A DNA stretch of 64,000 nt from Solibacteraceae bacterium (GCA_021324015.1 JAJPJX010000211.1:1-64000), one strand, 5' to 3'. Counted from the stretch's first letter, positions 16,741 through 25,687 are shown. Numbers and translations are program-made. The notes: generated from the letters alone by a model not told the origin.

Positions 16741-17110
16741 CGGAAACTGCGCCGGACGCGCCGCGAGGCTGTATACAGCCACCAGACGGCGTTCAGCCTC
16801 TACGATCTGTCCGATCTGAGCCCGGCGAAGCTCCACATCACCGTTTTGACGGAATTCCGACGCAACAGCGATATTCCTGTATCCTCGTCCTTCATTATGC
16901 CGACCTGCCCGAAAACGACATACAGACCGTGCAGGGCTTTAAGGTCACCCGCCCTCTGCGGGCGATTCTTGACCTTATGGAGGCGGGTACGGTCGAGCGG
17001 AACTTCATCCGCCAAGCGCTACGACGGGCTGTCGACCGTGGCCTGATCACTCGCCAACAGATTCGGAATACGCGGATGGGGGAAGTGCCGGGCAGAAAGG
17101 CTGGAGAGGC
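16741..17110 (+). pseudogene. AbiEi-type antitoxin/regulator remnant
   Basis: Two plus-strand frames hold consecutive pieces of an AbiEi-family protein. One reads AVYSHQTAFSLYDLSDLSPA then KLHITVLTEFRRNSDIP. After a frameshift near 16875-16885 the other continues ILVLHYADLPENDIQTVQGF, then VTRPLRAILDLMEAGTV and RQALRRAVDRGLITRQQI. The order and spacing match the family, which supplies antitoxins of type IV toxin-antitoxin systems. The N-terminal winged-helix part is missing because the relic begins immediately after the PQQ dehydrogenase stop. No AbiEii toxin is nearby. Confidence 0.75.
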
Positions 17111-17155
17111 ATCTTTCCAAGGCAAAGATCACGGTGGCGGGCTGACGAGCCGTCG

Positions 17156-18775
17156 TCAGGCCGTGCGGATTCCGGCAGCGCCTTCCAGGCCGCGCGCCTG
17201 AATTTCCATCTCCCTGATCCGGAATTTCTGGATCTTGCCGGTGACGGTCATGGGGAACGAATCCACGAAGCGCACGTATTGGGGAATTTTGAAGTGCGCG
17301 ATCCTGCCGCGGCAGTGCGCGCGGAGTTCCTCTTCGGTCATGCTTTCGCCGCTTTTCAGGCGCACCCAGGCGAGCACCGTTTCGCCCAGCCGGGCGTCGG
17401 GAACGCCCACCACGTGGACATCGGCGATTTTGGGGTGCAGGTGCAGGAACTCCTCGATCTCGCGGGGATAGATGTTCTCACCCCCGCGGATGATCATGTC
17501 TTTCAGGCGGCCGGTGATGTGGAAGCAGCCATCCGGCCGCATGACGGCCAGGTCGCCGGTTCGCAGCCAGCCCTCGCGGTCCACGGCACGCGCGCTGGCT
17601 TCGGCCTCCCCGTCGTAACCCTGCATGACCAGATAGCCACGGGTGCGGAGTTCGCCGCACTGGCCCGTCTCCACCACCTGTCCGGTCTGCGGGTCCACGA
17701 TGGCGACCTCCGTGTGCGGCAGAGCGCGCCCGACGGTCGAGACGCGCACTTCCAGGTTGTCTTCGGTGTCCGACATGATGATGACCGGGGAGCTTTCGGT
17801 CTGCCCGTAGGCGATGGTCATCTGGCGGCAGTGCATATCTTCCACCACGCGCCGCATGATTTCGATGGGGCACGGCGCGCCGGCCATGATGCCGGTGCGC
17901 AGGGAGGAGAGATCGAAGCGGGCGAACTCGGGATGTTCCAGTTCGGCGATGAACATGGTGGGGACCCCGTAGATCATGGTGCAGCGCTCCGCCTCGATAG
18001 CCTCGAGGGTGGCGCGGGGCTGGAACTGCGGCGCCGGGAACACAATGGGGATGGCGTAGACCAGGCAGAGCAGCGAGCTCATCACGCAGCCGAAGCAGTG
18101 GTACATGGGCACGGGGCAGCAGAGCCGGTCGGCGCGGGAGACGCGCATGGCGTTGCCGATCAGGAAGGCGTTGTTCAACAGGTTGTGATGGCTGAGCAGC
18201 ACGCCCTTGGGCGACCCGGTGGTGCCGGAAGTGTACTGGATGTTGACCACGGCGCGGGGATCGGGCGGCAGCGCGTCATAGGGCCGACCGCCTGCGAGCA
18301 TCCGATCCCAGGCGCCGGTGCCCAGCAGCACCACGTGCTCCAGGGGCAGATCCTGCGAGTGGCGCGCTTCCCCGAGGATCTCAAGGTAGTTGGCGCGGCC
18401 GTCTTTCTCATGCAGGAACAGGGCTTTCATGCGCGACTGGCGCAGCACGAAGGCCAACTCATGCGAGCGGTAGGCCGGGTTGACGTTCACGAGCACAGCG
18501 CCGGTGAGCGCGGTGGCGGCTTGCAGGTAGATCCATTCGGCGCAGTTGGCTGCCCACATGCCCACGCGGTCGCCGGGACGGATGCCCAGGCCCCACAGAC
18601 CGCGCGCGGTGGCCTCCGCCTGCTCCCGCAAGTTCGCATAGGACAGGCGCAGCCCCTGGTGGCGGGAGATCAGGGCGTCTCCGCCGGGATTGGCTGCCGC
18701 GGATTCGGCGAGCACCTGACCGATCGTCCTTTCCAGCAAGGGAGGCGCGGAGGGTCCGCGCGCGTAGCTCTGCAT
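17156..18775 (-). CDS. AMP-forming acyl-CoA synthetase (FadD-like)
   Basis: A 539-residue member of the adenylate-forming family that activates a carboxylic acid to its CoA thioester. The P-loop motif YTSGTTGSPKGV lies near residue 180, YGQTESSPV is the A5 region, GWLRTGDLAVM is A7, GRLKDMIIRGGENIYPREIE the hinge, and the catalytic lysine sits in TVTGKIQKF near the C-terminus. No transmembrane signal is seen, so it is cytosolic. It starts 10 nt after the decarboxylase gene, at the downstream end of a long co-directional run. Chain-length preference is not visible; medium- or short-chain acids are typical of this subfamily. Confidence 0.9.
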   Translation of the reverse strand: MQSYARGPSAPPLLERTIGQVLAESAAANPGGDALISRHQGLRLSYANLREQAEATARGLWGLGIRPGDRVGMWAANCAEWIYLQAATALTGAVLVNVNPAYRSHELAFVLRQSRMKALFLHEKDGRANYLEILGEARHSQDLPLEHVVLLGTGAWDRMLAGGRPYDALPPDPRAVVNIQYTSGTTGSPKGVLLSHHNLLNNAFLIGNAMRVSRADRLCCPVPMYHCFGCVMSSLLCLVYAIPIVFPAPQFQPRATLEAIEAERCTMIYGVPTMFIAELEHPEFARFDLSSLRTGIMAGAPCPIEIMRRVVEDMHCRQMTIAYGQTESSPVIIMSDTEDNLEVRVSTVGRALPHTEVAIVDPQTGQVVETGQCGELRTRGYLVMQGYDGEAEASARAVDREGWLRTGDLAVMRPDGCFHITGRLKDMIIRGGENIYPREIEEFLHLHPKIADVHVVGVPDARLGETVLAWVRLKSGESMTEEELRAHCRGRIAHFKIPQYVRFVDSFPMTVTGKIQKFRIREMEIQARGLEGAAGIRTA

Positions 18776-18785
18776 GGCGGGGGTA

Positions 18786-20177
18786 TTATATCGCCGACCC
18801 GGCCTGTTCCTGGATGATTTGCCAGGCGCGCTGCACGTGGCCGCGGGTGGTGCCGATGTTGCCGATGGCCAGGTGCAAGGTGAACTTGCCGTGGAGCACC
18901 GTGTGCGAGAGGAACACCTCGCCCGAGGCGTTCACACGATCGAGCAGGCGGCGGTTTTCCTCGTCCGTGCCCTTGCGGCGGAAACACACCACGGAGAAAG
19001 GCGCGGGTGCGGCCAGTTCGAAATCCCGGTGGGCCTCCACCTGCGCGGCGAGTTCCCGGGCCCACGCGATATGCGCGCGCAGCCGGGCGGCCAGGCCCTC
19101 GCGGCCGTAGTAGCGCAGCACGAACCACAGCTTCAACGCGCGGAAGCGGCGCCCTAGCGGCACGCCGTAATCCATCAGGTTCACGGCGCGTTCGTCCTCG
19201 GAGGTGCGCAGATATTCCGGCACCAGCGAGAAGGCGCGGCGCAGGATTTCCGGGCGGCGGGTGTAGAGCACGCTGCAATCCACGGGGGTGAAGAGCCACT
19301 TATGCGGGTTGATGACCAACGAATCCGCCCGCTCGACGCCGCGGAAGACATGGCGCATCTCGGGCAGGATGGCCGCCGCGCCGCCGTAGGCCGCATCCAC
19401 GTGCAGCCAGAGGCCGTGCTTTTCGGCCAGACCAGCGATGGCTTCCACCGGATCGATGCTGGTGGTGGAGGTGGTTCCCACCGTGGCAGCCACGCAAAAC
19501 GGCCGGCGCCCGGCGGCCAGATCGCTCTCGATGGCCTCAGCGAGCAGGTCCGTGCGCATGCGGAACTCCGCATCCACGGGAATGCGGCGCACATTCTCCC
19601 GGCCGATACCCAGCGCCATGGCGCCCTTTTCGATCGAGGAATGCGCTTCGGCCGAGGTGTAGAGCACGAGGCCCCCGCGCGCGCCCCGTTGACGCGTCTC
19701 GGGATCGGCCATCTCACGGGCGGCGGCGATGGCGTGCAGGCTGCTGGTGGAGGCCGTATCGAAGATCAGGCCGAACAGATCGTTTTCGAGGCCCAGCCAC
19801 CGGCGCAGCCAGCCGAGGGTCACCTGCTCGAGTTCGGTCACCGCGGGCGCGGTCTTCCAGAGCATGCCGTTGGGGTTCAACGCGGCGGTCAACAGTTCTC
19901 CCAGGATTCCGGGGCCGGGCGAGGAGATGGCGAAGTAACCCATGAAGCCGGGGTGGTTCCAGTGGGTGAGGGCCGGCACGATCAGGCGCTCGAAATCCTC
20001 CAGGATGCCCTCGATCGGCTCGCCCTGCTCGGGGCCGGCGTGCGGCAAGGCTGCGGCCACCTCGCCGGGGCGGACATCCGGCAAGACCCGGTACCGTTCG
20101 GGATGCGCGAGGTAACCGGCAATCCAATCCACCACCTGGTGGCCGTAACGGCGGAACTCCTCCGGAGACATCCCCAT
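18786..20177 (-). CDS. PLP-dependent group II amino-acid decarboxylase
   Basis: A 463-residue decarboxylase of the aromatic-L-amino-acid decarboxylase type. MSPEEFRRYGHQVVDWIAGY is the usual N-terminus, HVDAAYGGAA carries the Asp that holds the PLP ring nitrogen, and NPHKWLFTPVDCS near residue 292 carries the Schiff-base Lys. The chosen ATG shares one base with the upstream esterase stop (TAATG), which indicates coupled translation; a second ATG two codons later is possible. The product would be an aromatic amine, such as tyramine or tryptamine; which one cannot be told. Confidence 0.9.
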   Translation of the reverse strand: MGMSPEEFRRYGHQVVDWIAGYLAHPERYRVLPDVRPGEVAAALPHAGPEQGEPIEGILEDFERLIVPALTHWNHPGFMGYFAISSPGPGILGELLTAALNPNGMLWKTAPAVTELEQVTLGWLRRWLGLENDLFGLIFDTASTSSLHAIAAAREMADPETRQRGARGGLVLYTSAEAHSSIEKGAMALGIGRENVRRIPVDAEFRMRTDLLAEAIESDLAAGRRPFCVAATVGTTSTTSIDPVEAIAGLAEKHGLWLHVDAAYGGAAAILPEMRHVFRGVERADSLVINPHKWLFTPVDCSVLYTRRPEILRRAFSLVPEYLRTSEDERAVNLMDYGVPLGRRFRALKLWFVLRYYGREGLAARLRAHIAWARELAAQVEAHRDFELAAPAPFSVVCFRRKGTDEENRRLLDRVNASGEVFLSHTVLHGKFTLHLAIGNIGTTRGHVQRAWQIIQEQAGSAI

Positions 20178-21895
20178 TATTGGATCACAACAGCGCCGGT
20201 TTCCCGCATTCTGGCGGCGGCCTGCGGCGGCAGTTTCCAGTTCGAGTCGAAGGAACCTTCGGCCACTACCCTCGGCGGGGAGCCTTTGAACAGGCGATAG
20301 TCCGGCAGGCTCTGGAGCAGGCGCACGGCTCGCGGCAAAAAGCGGAATCCGGGCGGCTCGACTTCCTCCGCACCGGCCCACCAGGGGAGCCCCGAGCTCA
20401 CCACCACCTCCCGATCGCCGATGGGGAAGACGTACACCAGGCCGTAGTCCGCGGCGCCGGCGTTCAGATCCAGCGGCAGGCGATCCGCAAAGCGCCGGAT
20501 GAGAGCGTTGGTCTCCCGGGTGCCGAAAAGCACCAGGTTAGATTCGGCCAGATCCTTCGCGGTGACGTCGCGGTCCGCCTTGACCGGCAAGGACAGCAGG
20601 AGGCGGCTCGGCGGTGTAGACCAGTCGGCCGCGTGAAGGGCCATGTCGTGGCGGCGCTGCAACTCGTCGGCAGCGGGCGCGTCCGCAGTGCCGTAGACGT
20701 ACAGGTGCCGCGCGGAGACGGCTTCCAGCACCGGCCCTTCGGCACCCGGCCGCTTGGCGCCGGGCGGCGGAGAGCGGCGCCCTGTCTTCCACCCGCCATC
20801 ACCGCGGGAAAAGGAGAGTGCGCTGGCCGGTTTGCTCCGGAAGGCGGCGCCGTCCACGGTCACGCTCAGGGGCCGCGCCGGGGAGAAGCGCGGATGTCCG
20901 GCCAGGTTCAGCGTGAAGCCCACCAGGTTGGCGGTGGCGATTTCCAGTTGATTCGGCCCGGTGAAACGCGCGTCGATGGAGGCCAGCGTGCCGGGCGTGA
21001 GCACGTCCAAATGCACCCACCAGGCGGTGTTGTAGCGGTAGGCCCGGGTAACGAAGCGCACCCGGTCGGGATCGCGCCGGCGCTCGAAGCCGGCGAACCA
21101 ATCGAATATGGCGCCGTTGCGGTAGGCAAAATCCCAGGAATTGTGAAGCACGTTGGGATATTCGGTGTACTCGGCATGCCCGCCCAGATCCAGCAGGCGG
21201 CGCTGCCACAGGCGCGAGACCTCCACTGGGACGATGGGATCGGCCTCGCCGTGGAACAGGTGCACGGGAAGGTTCAGGGCGTTCGGTGCCAGGTCTTCCG
21301 TGCCGGGCGGCACGGCCGGGCACACGGCGGCCACCGCGGCCCAGAGGTCCGGCCGCGTGAGGCCCAGCCACAGTGCGCCGCCGCCGCCCATGGAGAGTCC
21401 GGTCAGGTAGATGCGGTCCGGGTCGATTGAGAAGCGGCGCTGCAGATCGGCGAGCATGTCGTAGACATCCTTCTCCGCGATGCCCTGGTATCCCATGGTG
21501 CCGCGCGCCAGGGGACAGGCCACGACGAAGTCCACATTGCGGAGCGCAGAGAAGTAGCGGGCGGCTTCCGCATCGGTTTCCCGCGGCAGGTTGCCGCGGC
21601 CGAAGACCCGGCGCATGTTGAGCCGGTGGTTGGAGTCGGCTCCGTGCAGGCTGACCACCAGCGGGTACTTGCGCGCGGGATCGTAATTGCGCGGCAGGTA
21701 GAGCGCGTAGGGCTGGTCGGAATCGTCCACGCCGGAGAAGAAGGTGAGTACCTGCGGCCCCGGGCGGTACACCTGGGCGAGGGCTGAGGCGGCCAGCAGG
21801 AGGGCCAGCGCGGCGAGGCGTAAGCAGGAAAGTTCGAAAGAACCGCTCCCTGACGGTCGCGGCTCGGTGGCACTTGCCTTCTTACGCCGGGCCAC
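20177..21895 (-). CDS. Secreted alpha/beta-hydrolase esterase
   Basis: A hydrolase of 572 residues. After a signal-like segment (LAALALLLAASALAQ) come YALYLPRNYDPARKYPLVV, the nucleophile in LTGLSMGGGGALW near residue 165, the Asp in FHGEADPIVPVE and the His in YPNVLHNSW, in the order of a feruloyl-esterase or PHB-depolymerase-like triad. The C-terminal half is beta-rich and unassigned. The start is uncertain: the first available codon is GTG at 21895, overlapping the upstream lyase gene by 14 bp, and the first dozen or so residues (TEPRPSGSGS) are encoded by a dispersed repeat, so the native start may have been replaced. Its stop overlaps the decarboxylase start. Confidence 0.78.
   Translation of the reverse strand: MARRKKASATEPRPSGSGSFELSCLRLAALALLLAASALAQVYRPGPQVLTFFSGVDDSDQPYALYLPRNYDPARKYPLVVSLHGADSNHRLNMRRVFGRGNLPRETDAEAARYFSALRNVDFVVACPLARGTMGYQGIAEKDVYDMLADLQRRFSIDPDRIYLTGLSMGGGGALWLGLTRPDLWAAVAAVCPAVPPGTEDLAPNALNLPVHLFHGEADPIVPVEVSRLWQRRLLDLGGHAEYTEYPNVLHNSWDFAYRNGAIFDWFAGFERRRDPDRVRFVTRAYRYNTAWWVHLDVLTPGTLASIDARFTGPNQLEIATANLVGFTLNLAGHPRFSPARPLSVTVDGAAFRSKPASALSFSRGDGGWKTGRRSPPPGAKRPGAEGPVLEAVSARHLYVYGTADAPAADELQRRHDMALHAADWSTPPSRLLLSLPVKADRDVTAKDLAESNLVLFGTRETNALIRRFADRLPLDLNAGAADYGLVYVFPIGDREVVVSSGLPWWAGAEEVEPPGFRFLPRAVRLLQSLPDYRLFKGSPPRVVAEGSFDSNWKLPPQAAARMRETGAVVIQ
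21838..21871 (+). repeat. Dispersed acidobacterial repeat (EPLPDGRGSV type)
   Basis: The plus strand reads ccgctccctgacggtcgcgg with flanking bases and translates as EPLPDGRGSV; the minus strand gives TEPRPSGSGS at the N-terminus of the esterase. I recall this short peptide pair as a recurring motif in predicted proteins of Solibacter-like Acidobacteriota, which would make it a REP-like dispersed element. Only one copy was noticed in the window. Confidence 0.55.
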
Positions 21896-22787
21896 CGCGT
21901 TGGATCTCCGGCAGCCAGGCCCGGAACCACTCCTGGAATTCCGCGAGGAGTTTCTGGCGGGACGGCGACAGGGGCACCGCGGCGGGCCCGATCTTCAGGC
22001 CGCGCGCCGCAGCCGCCGCCTTGACGCCCACCGGCGTGGGGAAGCGGTCCAGCCAGGCGATGAACTCCTGGAGGCGGGCTTCCAGCCAATCGACGCGCGC
22101 GCGGTTGCCGGATTGAATGGCGGCATCCAGCCCCAGCATCAGCTCGGGCACGGCGCAGGCCACTCCCGAGACCACGCCGTCGGCTCCCGCGGCGCGGGCC
22201 CGGGTGAAGACCACGTCGTTGCCCACCAGCAGCGTGAAAGGATGCGCCGTGGTGATCTGCTTCAGACGGGAAAAGTAGTCGAAGCTGCCGCTTGAGTCTT
22301 TGATGCCCGCGAACAGGCCGGTGGAGAGCAGTCCGACGGCCGTTTCGCATTCGATTTCGGTCGTGAAGAACGGGATGTTGTAGAGATAGATGGCAACCTG
22401 TTTGCCGACCTGCGCGGCGAAATCCAGAAAGAACTGGCGCAGGTCGTCCTGCTGGTAACGGAAGAAGTAAGGAGGCATCAGCAGAAGGCCGGCGGCCCCC
22501 GCCGCGACGGCTTCGCGGCCCAGTTCCAGCGCGCCATCCAGCGTGGAGTGCCCCACACCCGCCAGCACCGGTACGCGGGAGCGCTTAGTGGCCAGGTAGA
22601 CCAGGCGGATGCGCTCTTCAGAGCTGAAGTTGACGAATTCGCCGGTGGAGCCCATCAGGGCGATGCCTTTCACGCCGGCGCTGCACAGAAAGTCGATCAG
22701 TTCCAGCGTGCCGCCCACATCCGCCCCGTGCGGTTGTTTCCCGCGCGGCGTGAGGGCCGCCACATTCACTCCGCTGATGGGTTTCAC
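21882..22787 (-). CDS. DapA/NanA-superfamily lyase
   Basis: A class I aldolase of 301 residues from the dihydrodipicolinate synthase/N-acetylneuraminate lyase superfamily. It shows MGSTGEFVNFSSEER (substrate carboxylate loop), the catalytic Tyr in YLYNIPFFT and the Schiff-base Lys in GIKDSSGSF near residue 160. The GTG start follows GGAG. It lies between a DUF1080 protein and an esterase, not beside lysine genes, so a role in sugar-acid cleavage is more likely than lysine synthesis (inference). Confidence 0.85.
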   Translation of the reverse strand: MKPISGVNVAALTPRGKQPHGADVGGTLELIDFLCSAGVKGIALMGSTGEFVNFSSEERIRLVYLATKRSRVPVLAGVGHSTLDGALELGREAVAAGAAGLLLMPPYFFRYQQDDLRQFFLDFAAQVGKQVAIYLYNIPFFTTEIECETAVGLLSTGLFAGIKDSSGSFDYFSRLKQITTAHPFTLLVGNDVVFTRARAAGADGVVSGVACAVPELMLGLDAAIQSGNRARVDWLEARLQEFIAWLDRFPTPVGVKAAAAARGLKIGPAAVPLSPSRQKLLAEFQEWFRAWLPEIQRGGPA

Positions 22788-22802
22788 GCGCGCTCCGGGC
22801 TC

Positions 22803-23738
22803 CTACTTGACCAGTGGCGTGAGCACCACGTTGCGGAAATCCACCGGGCCGTGGTCGCCTTGCAGCAGAATGGGGCCGGGCTTCGCCTCGTCGGCGTTGT
22901 CGGCGATGGCCGTCAGGCCCTCGATGTATCCGTGATCGATCACTTTCTTGCCGTTCAGCACCACGGTGACAGAGCGGCCCACCAGGCGGACGTCGTAAGT
23001 CTGCCACTCGCCGGCGGGCTTGCTGGCGTTTTCCGAGGGAGCGATGCGGCTGTAGAGCGCGCCGTTGCTGTGCAGCCCGGCCGGCTTGCCGTAGTCCTCC
23101 AGGATCTGGACTTCGTAGCGGCCGCGCAGGCCGATTCCGCTGTTGCTGTGCGGGCCCACGCGATACTCCACGTGCAGGGTGAAGTTCCAGAACTTCGCGT
23201 CGCTTTCCAGGTTGTTCGCTCCGCCGGTGCTTCGGAGGACGCCGTCTTCCACGGTCCAGCCGAGCGCTTTGCCTGCGATCATGCCGTGCCAGCCGGAGAG
23301 GTCCTTGTGATTGAAGAGCTGGACGGGCTTGCCTTCATGCCAAGAGCCGTCGTCTTTGTCGCGAAGTTCCGGAGCGCGCACGCCCACCCACTGGAGGCGC
23401 TCCGCACCAGACTCGAAGGCGCCCCGGAGTTTCCCGCCGGCAAGGCGCGCGGTGTAGACCTGATGGACGGCGTGCTGCTGGCCGTGGGCCGGACGGTCGA
23501 AGGTGAAGCGCAACTCGCCGTTCTGCAGGGTGATCTGCTCGATGCGGTTCATGTCGCCGCCGGGGAAGCCCACGAATTTACCCGCGAGGTCCGGCGTTCC
23601 GGCGCCCGAGACTTCCAGCCACCAGGCGCGGCCGCGCGGTTCGCCGGTCACGGTGATGTCCCAACGGCCATTGAACGAGGCGTCCGCGGCGAGGAGCGCG
23701 GGCGCACTCGCCAACAGGAGCAGAAAGGTCATGCGCAT
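22803..23738 (-). CDS. Secreted DUF1080 (3-keto-disaccharide hydrolase-like) protein
   Basis: A 311-residue protein with a signal peptide (TFLLLLASAPALLAA), an N-terminal beta-rich domain of about 110 residues, and a C-terminal concanavalin-like DUF1080 domain: VQLFNHKDLSGWHGM, then NFTLHVEYRVGPHSNSGIGL and GRYEVQILEDYG. Members have been linked to glycan binding or 3-keto-glycoside hydrolysis. It ends 15 nt before the lyase gene and may work with it and the neighbouring esterase on an extracellular carbohydrate (inference). Confidence 0.85.
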   Translation of the reverse strand: MRMTFLLLLASAPALLAADASFNGRWDITVTGEPRGRAWWLEVSGAGTPDLAGKFVGFPGGDMNRIEQITLQNGELRFTFDRPAHGQQHAVHQVYTARLAGGKLRGAFESGAERLQWVGVRAPELRDKDDGSWHEGKPVQLFNHKDLSGWHGMIAGKALGWTVEDGVLRSTGGANNLESDAKFWNFTLHVEYRVGPHSNSGIGLRGRYEVQILEDYGKPAGLHSNGALYSRIAPSENASKPAGEWQTYDVRLVGRSVTVVLNGKKVIDHGYIEGLTAIADNADEAKPGPILLQGDHGPVDFRNVVLTPLVK

Positions 23739-23784
23739 GATTGGTTTCCTGCGGGAAATTATAACAGGCGGCCGGAAGCGGCCC

Positions 23785-24540
23785 TCACAGGAGATTGCGG
23801 CCGCGGTCCAACAGGAAGCGCGCGCCGCCGTAGTCGCTGCCCAGGCCCGAGGAGTCGTTGAGCCCCCAATGATACGGGTTGAACTCGATGGCCGTGTACT
23901 TGCCAGGGCGTCCGTAGCGCGACAGAAAATCCGCCAGCGAAAGCCCGCCTTCTTCGAAGTCGCCGCGGTACCACTTGAAGATCATGCTGACGCGGGCCAT
24001 GTGTTTCTCGGGAAAAAACTGGTTCAGACCGCCGGCCGCCAGCCACTGCCGTGTGTTGTCGTCCAGTTGGGCGTCCACGCGCGGACCCGTGTACGCCTCC
24101 GCCCGCAACGGCGGGCAACTGCGCGCCGCGCAGACCAGGGCAGCATGGATGCGGGCATCGCCGGTGCGGCGCAGTTCGGCCTCGATGTCGTCGAGCGAGA
24201 TCTTGCGGCCGTTCAGCACGTGGCGCGCGGCTTGAAAGGGATTGTCCGTGCGCCAGATGCTGGCCACGGGGTAGTTGGCCAGGATCCAGCGGATGGTCAG
24301 CGCGTTGTAGGCGTTGATCATGGCCGCCTTGCGGGCCGCCGGCGTCAGGCCCACGGGCCACGGGCGGCCAAGCAGTGCCAGATACGCGTCCAGCGCCGGC
24401 ACGTCGTGCTGCTTCCAGGCGGCGTAATCCACCAGGTGATGAGTGTTCACGTAGCGCTTCAGCAGGAGATCCCAGCCGGAGTGGTCCAGATCCGCCGCGC
24501 CCCCGAGCGTGAGCGGCAGCAACAGCAGAGCCAGCCTCAT
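23785..24540 (-). CDS. DUF547 protein with signal peptide
   Basis: A 251-residue protein with a short signal peptide (LALLLLPLTLGGA) followed by the DUF547 domain: VDYAAWKQH, KAAMINAYNALTIRWIL, HAALVCAARSCPPL and FNPYHWGLND. The conserved Cys of AARSCPPL is present. DUF547 has no settled function, though it is often found beside thioredoxin-like proteins, as here. The start overlaps the stop of the upstream selenoprotein candidate (ATGA), so the two are translationally coupled. Confidence 0.85.
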   Translation of the reverse strand: MRLALLLLPLTLGGAADLDHSGWDLLLKRYVNTHHLVDYAAWKQHDVPALDAYLALLGRPWPVGLTPAARKAAMINAYNALTIRWILANYPVASIWRTDNPFQAARHVLNGRKISLDDIEAELRRTGDARIHAALVCAARSCPPLRAEAYTGPRVDAQLDDNTRQWLAAGGLNQFFPEKHMARVSMIFKWYRGDFEEGGLSLADFLSRYGRPGKYTAIEFNPYHWGLNDSSGLGSDYGGARFLLDRGRNLL

Positions 24541-25643
24541 TGACGGCGCAGGTCTTCCGGCGAGCGCTGCGCATCCAGCCTCTCGATGTGAAAAATCCAC
24601 TTCAACGGAAGCGTGCGAGGGGCATAGCACATGCGGTCGTCGCAGGCCTGGTAGCGGAAGGAGCCGGCCACGGTGAGCGTGCGATCGGGCCCGAGCAGCG
24701 GCCTGAGGTCCTGGCTGCCGCCGAGAGTAAGGTCGCGCATCAGGCGGAGACGGCCGCGGTAGACGGGCACGGTTTCGCCGATGGCCGCGAGGTGCAGCTG
24801 TTCCGACGGCGGATAGTTGACGGGCCGTACCAGCCAGGCCTTGGGCGCCCGTTCCGGCGTTGGAGAAACCTGCCAATCCACCGGGATGTAGCCGCCTTCC
24901 ACTCCCGGGGCGTACAAGTGCATGCCGGGCTTTAGGTCCACATCCAGCAGGAGCGTCAGGCGGGCTCCCGGCGGAACGGCTGCGTCACTGGCCGACGAGG
25001 TGAGCGTCAATTGCGGCGTCTCGACGGTGGGGCCGGCCTGGCCGGCCGTGCCCCCGAACTCGCGCACCAGAATGCTGGCCGCGGTGTAGCGTTCCGTGTG
25101 GTCGTCCTCGAAATACTTGGCGCGCACGATCCCGTTCACGTCGATCAAGTACATGCCCGGGAACGGCACTCCGTAAGGCATCTCGCCGGGGTGGAAATTG
25201 GTGTTCAGGATATCGAAGGCGCGAATGATGGTGGAGTCGGCATCACCCAGCAGCGGGTAAGTAATGCCCTTGCGGCGCGCAAAGTCGCGCAGCAGGGCCG
25301 GGGAATCGTAACTCACGGCCGCCACGGCCAGTCCATTCTTGCGGTAAGCCTCCTGCTGACGCTGCAACTCGACCAGTTGCGCTTTGCAGTAGGGTCACCA
25401 GTCGGCGGTGCGCACAAACAGCAGCACCAGGCCGTTAGGGCCGCGCAGGGTAGCGAAAGTCTGGAGCTTTCCGTTCTGATCCCGGCCGGTGAAATCCGGA
25501 ATCTGCGCGCCCACCGCCGGACCGGTCTTCAGGTGCAGATCCACCTTCGGGACCGGGCGCAGGCGGGGCTCTTCTCCGGCGCCGGCAAGCAGGGCGCAAG
25601 CCGAGCACACTAGCAGAAGCAGGCGCATGCGTGGCGAAAACAC
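24537..25643 (-). CDS. Thioredoxin-fold redoxin + DsbD-N-like protein, predicted selenoprotein (in-frame UGA)
   Basis: One reading frame interrupted only by a TGA at 25397-25395, codon 83. Upstream it encodes a signal peptide (LLLLVCSACALLAGA) and the start of an AhpC/TSA-like redoxin domain (AQIPDFTGRDQNGKLQTF, LVLLFVRTADW); downstream it resumes in frame with PYCKAQLVELQ, SYDSPALLRDFARRKGITYP and FPGMYLIDVNGIV. Relatives have Cys at the TGA position (CPYC), so the site would be a UXXC redox centre. A SECIS-like hairpin follows. Residues from about 200 match the DsbD N-terminal/DsbC-like domain, with YQACDDRMCYAP holding its Cys pair. The GTG start has GGAG 7 nt upstream; ATG at 25628 is an alternative. 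It is coupled to DUF547. Confidence 0.85.
25364..25380 (-). promoter_or_regulatory. Bacterial SECIS element (apical stem-loop)
   Basis: On the minus strand GCAACT-GGTCG-AGTTGC forms a perfect 6-bp stem with a 5-nt loop beginning GGU, the base pattern bound by SelB in known bacterial SECIS elements. The loop GG lies 20 nt after the TGA, against 18 nt in E. coli fdhF. A lower stem CTGC/GCAG can add further pairing across an internal loop. Confidence 0.8.
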
Positions 25644-25687
25644 GGAGATTCTCCTTACACAAGGTATCATTCCGGAAGAGCCCCGGT

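Noticed and set aside
24537-25643. Redoxin gene as a pseudogene split by a nonsense mutation
   Set aside because: The frame resumes with full domain conservation on both sides, the TGA sits exactly on the active-site Cys codon, and a SECIS-like hairpin follows at the correct distance.
25641-25670. Strong divergent promoter between selenoprotein and membrane-protein genes
   Set aside because: TATCAT is present near 25664, but no paired -35 could be supported, and GGAGATTCTCC is too short a palindrome to call an operator.
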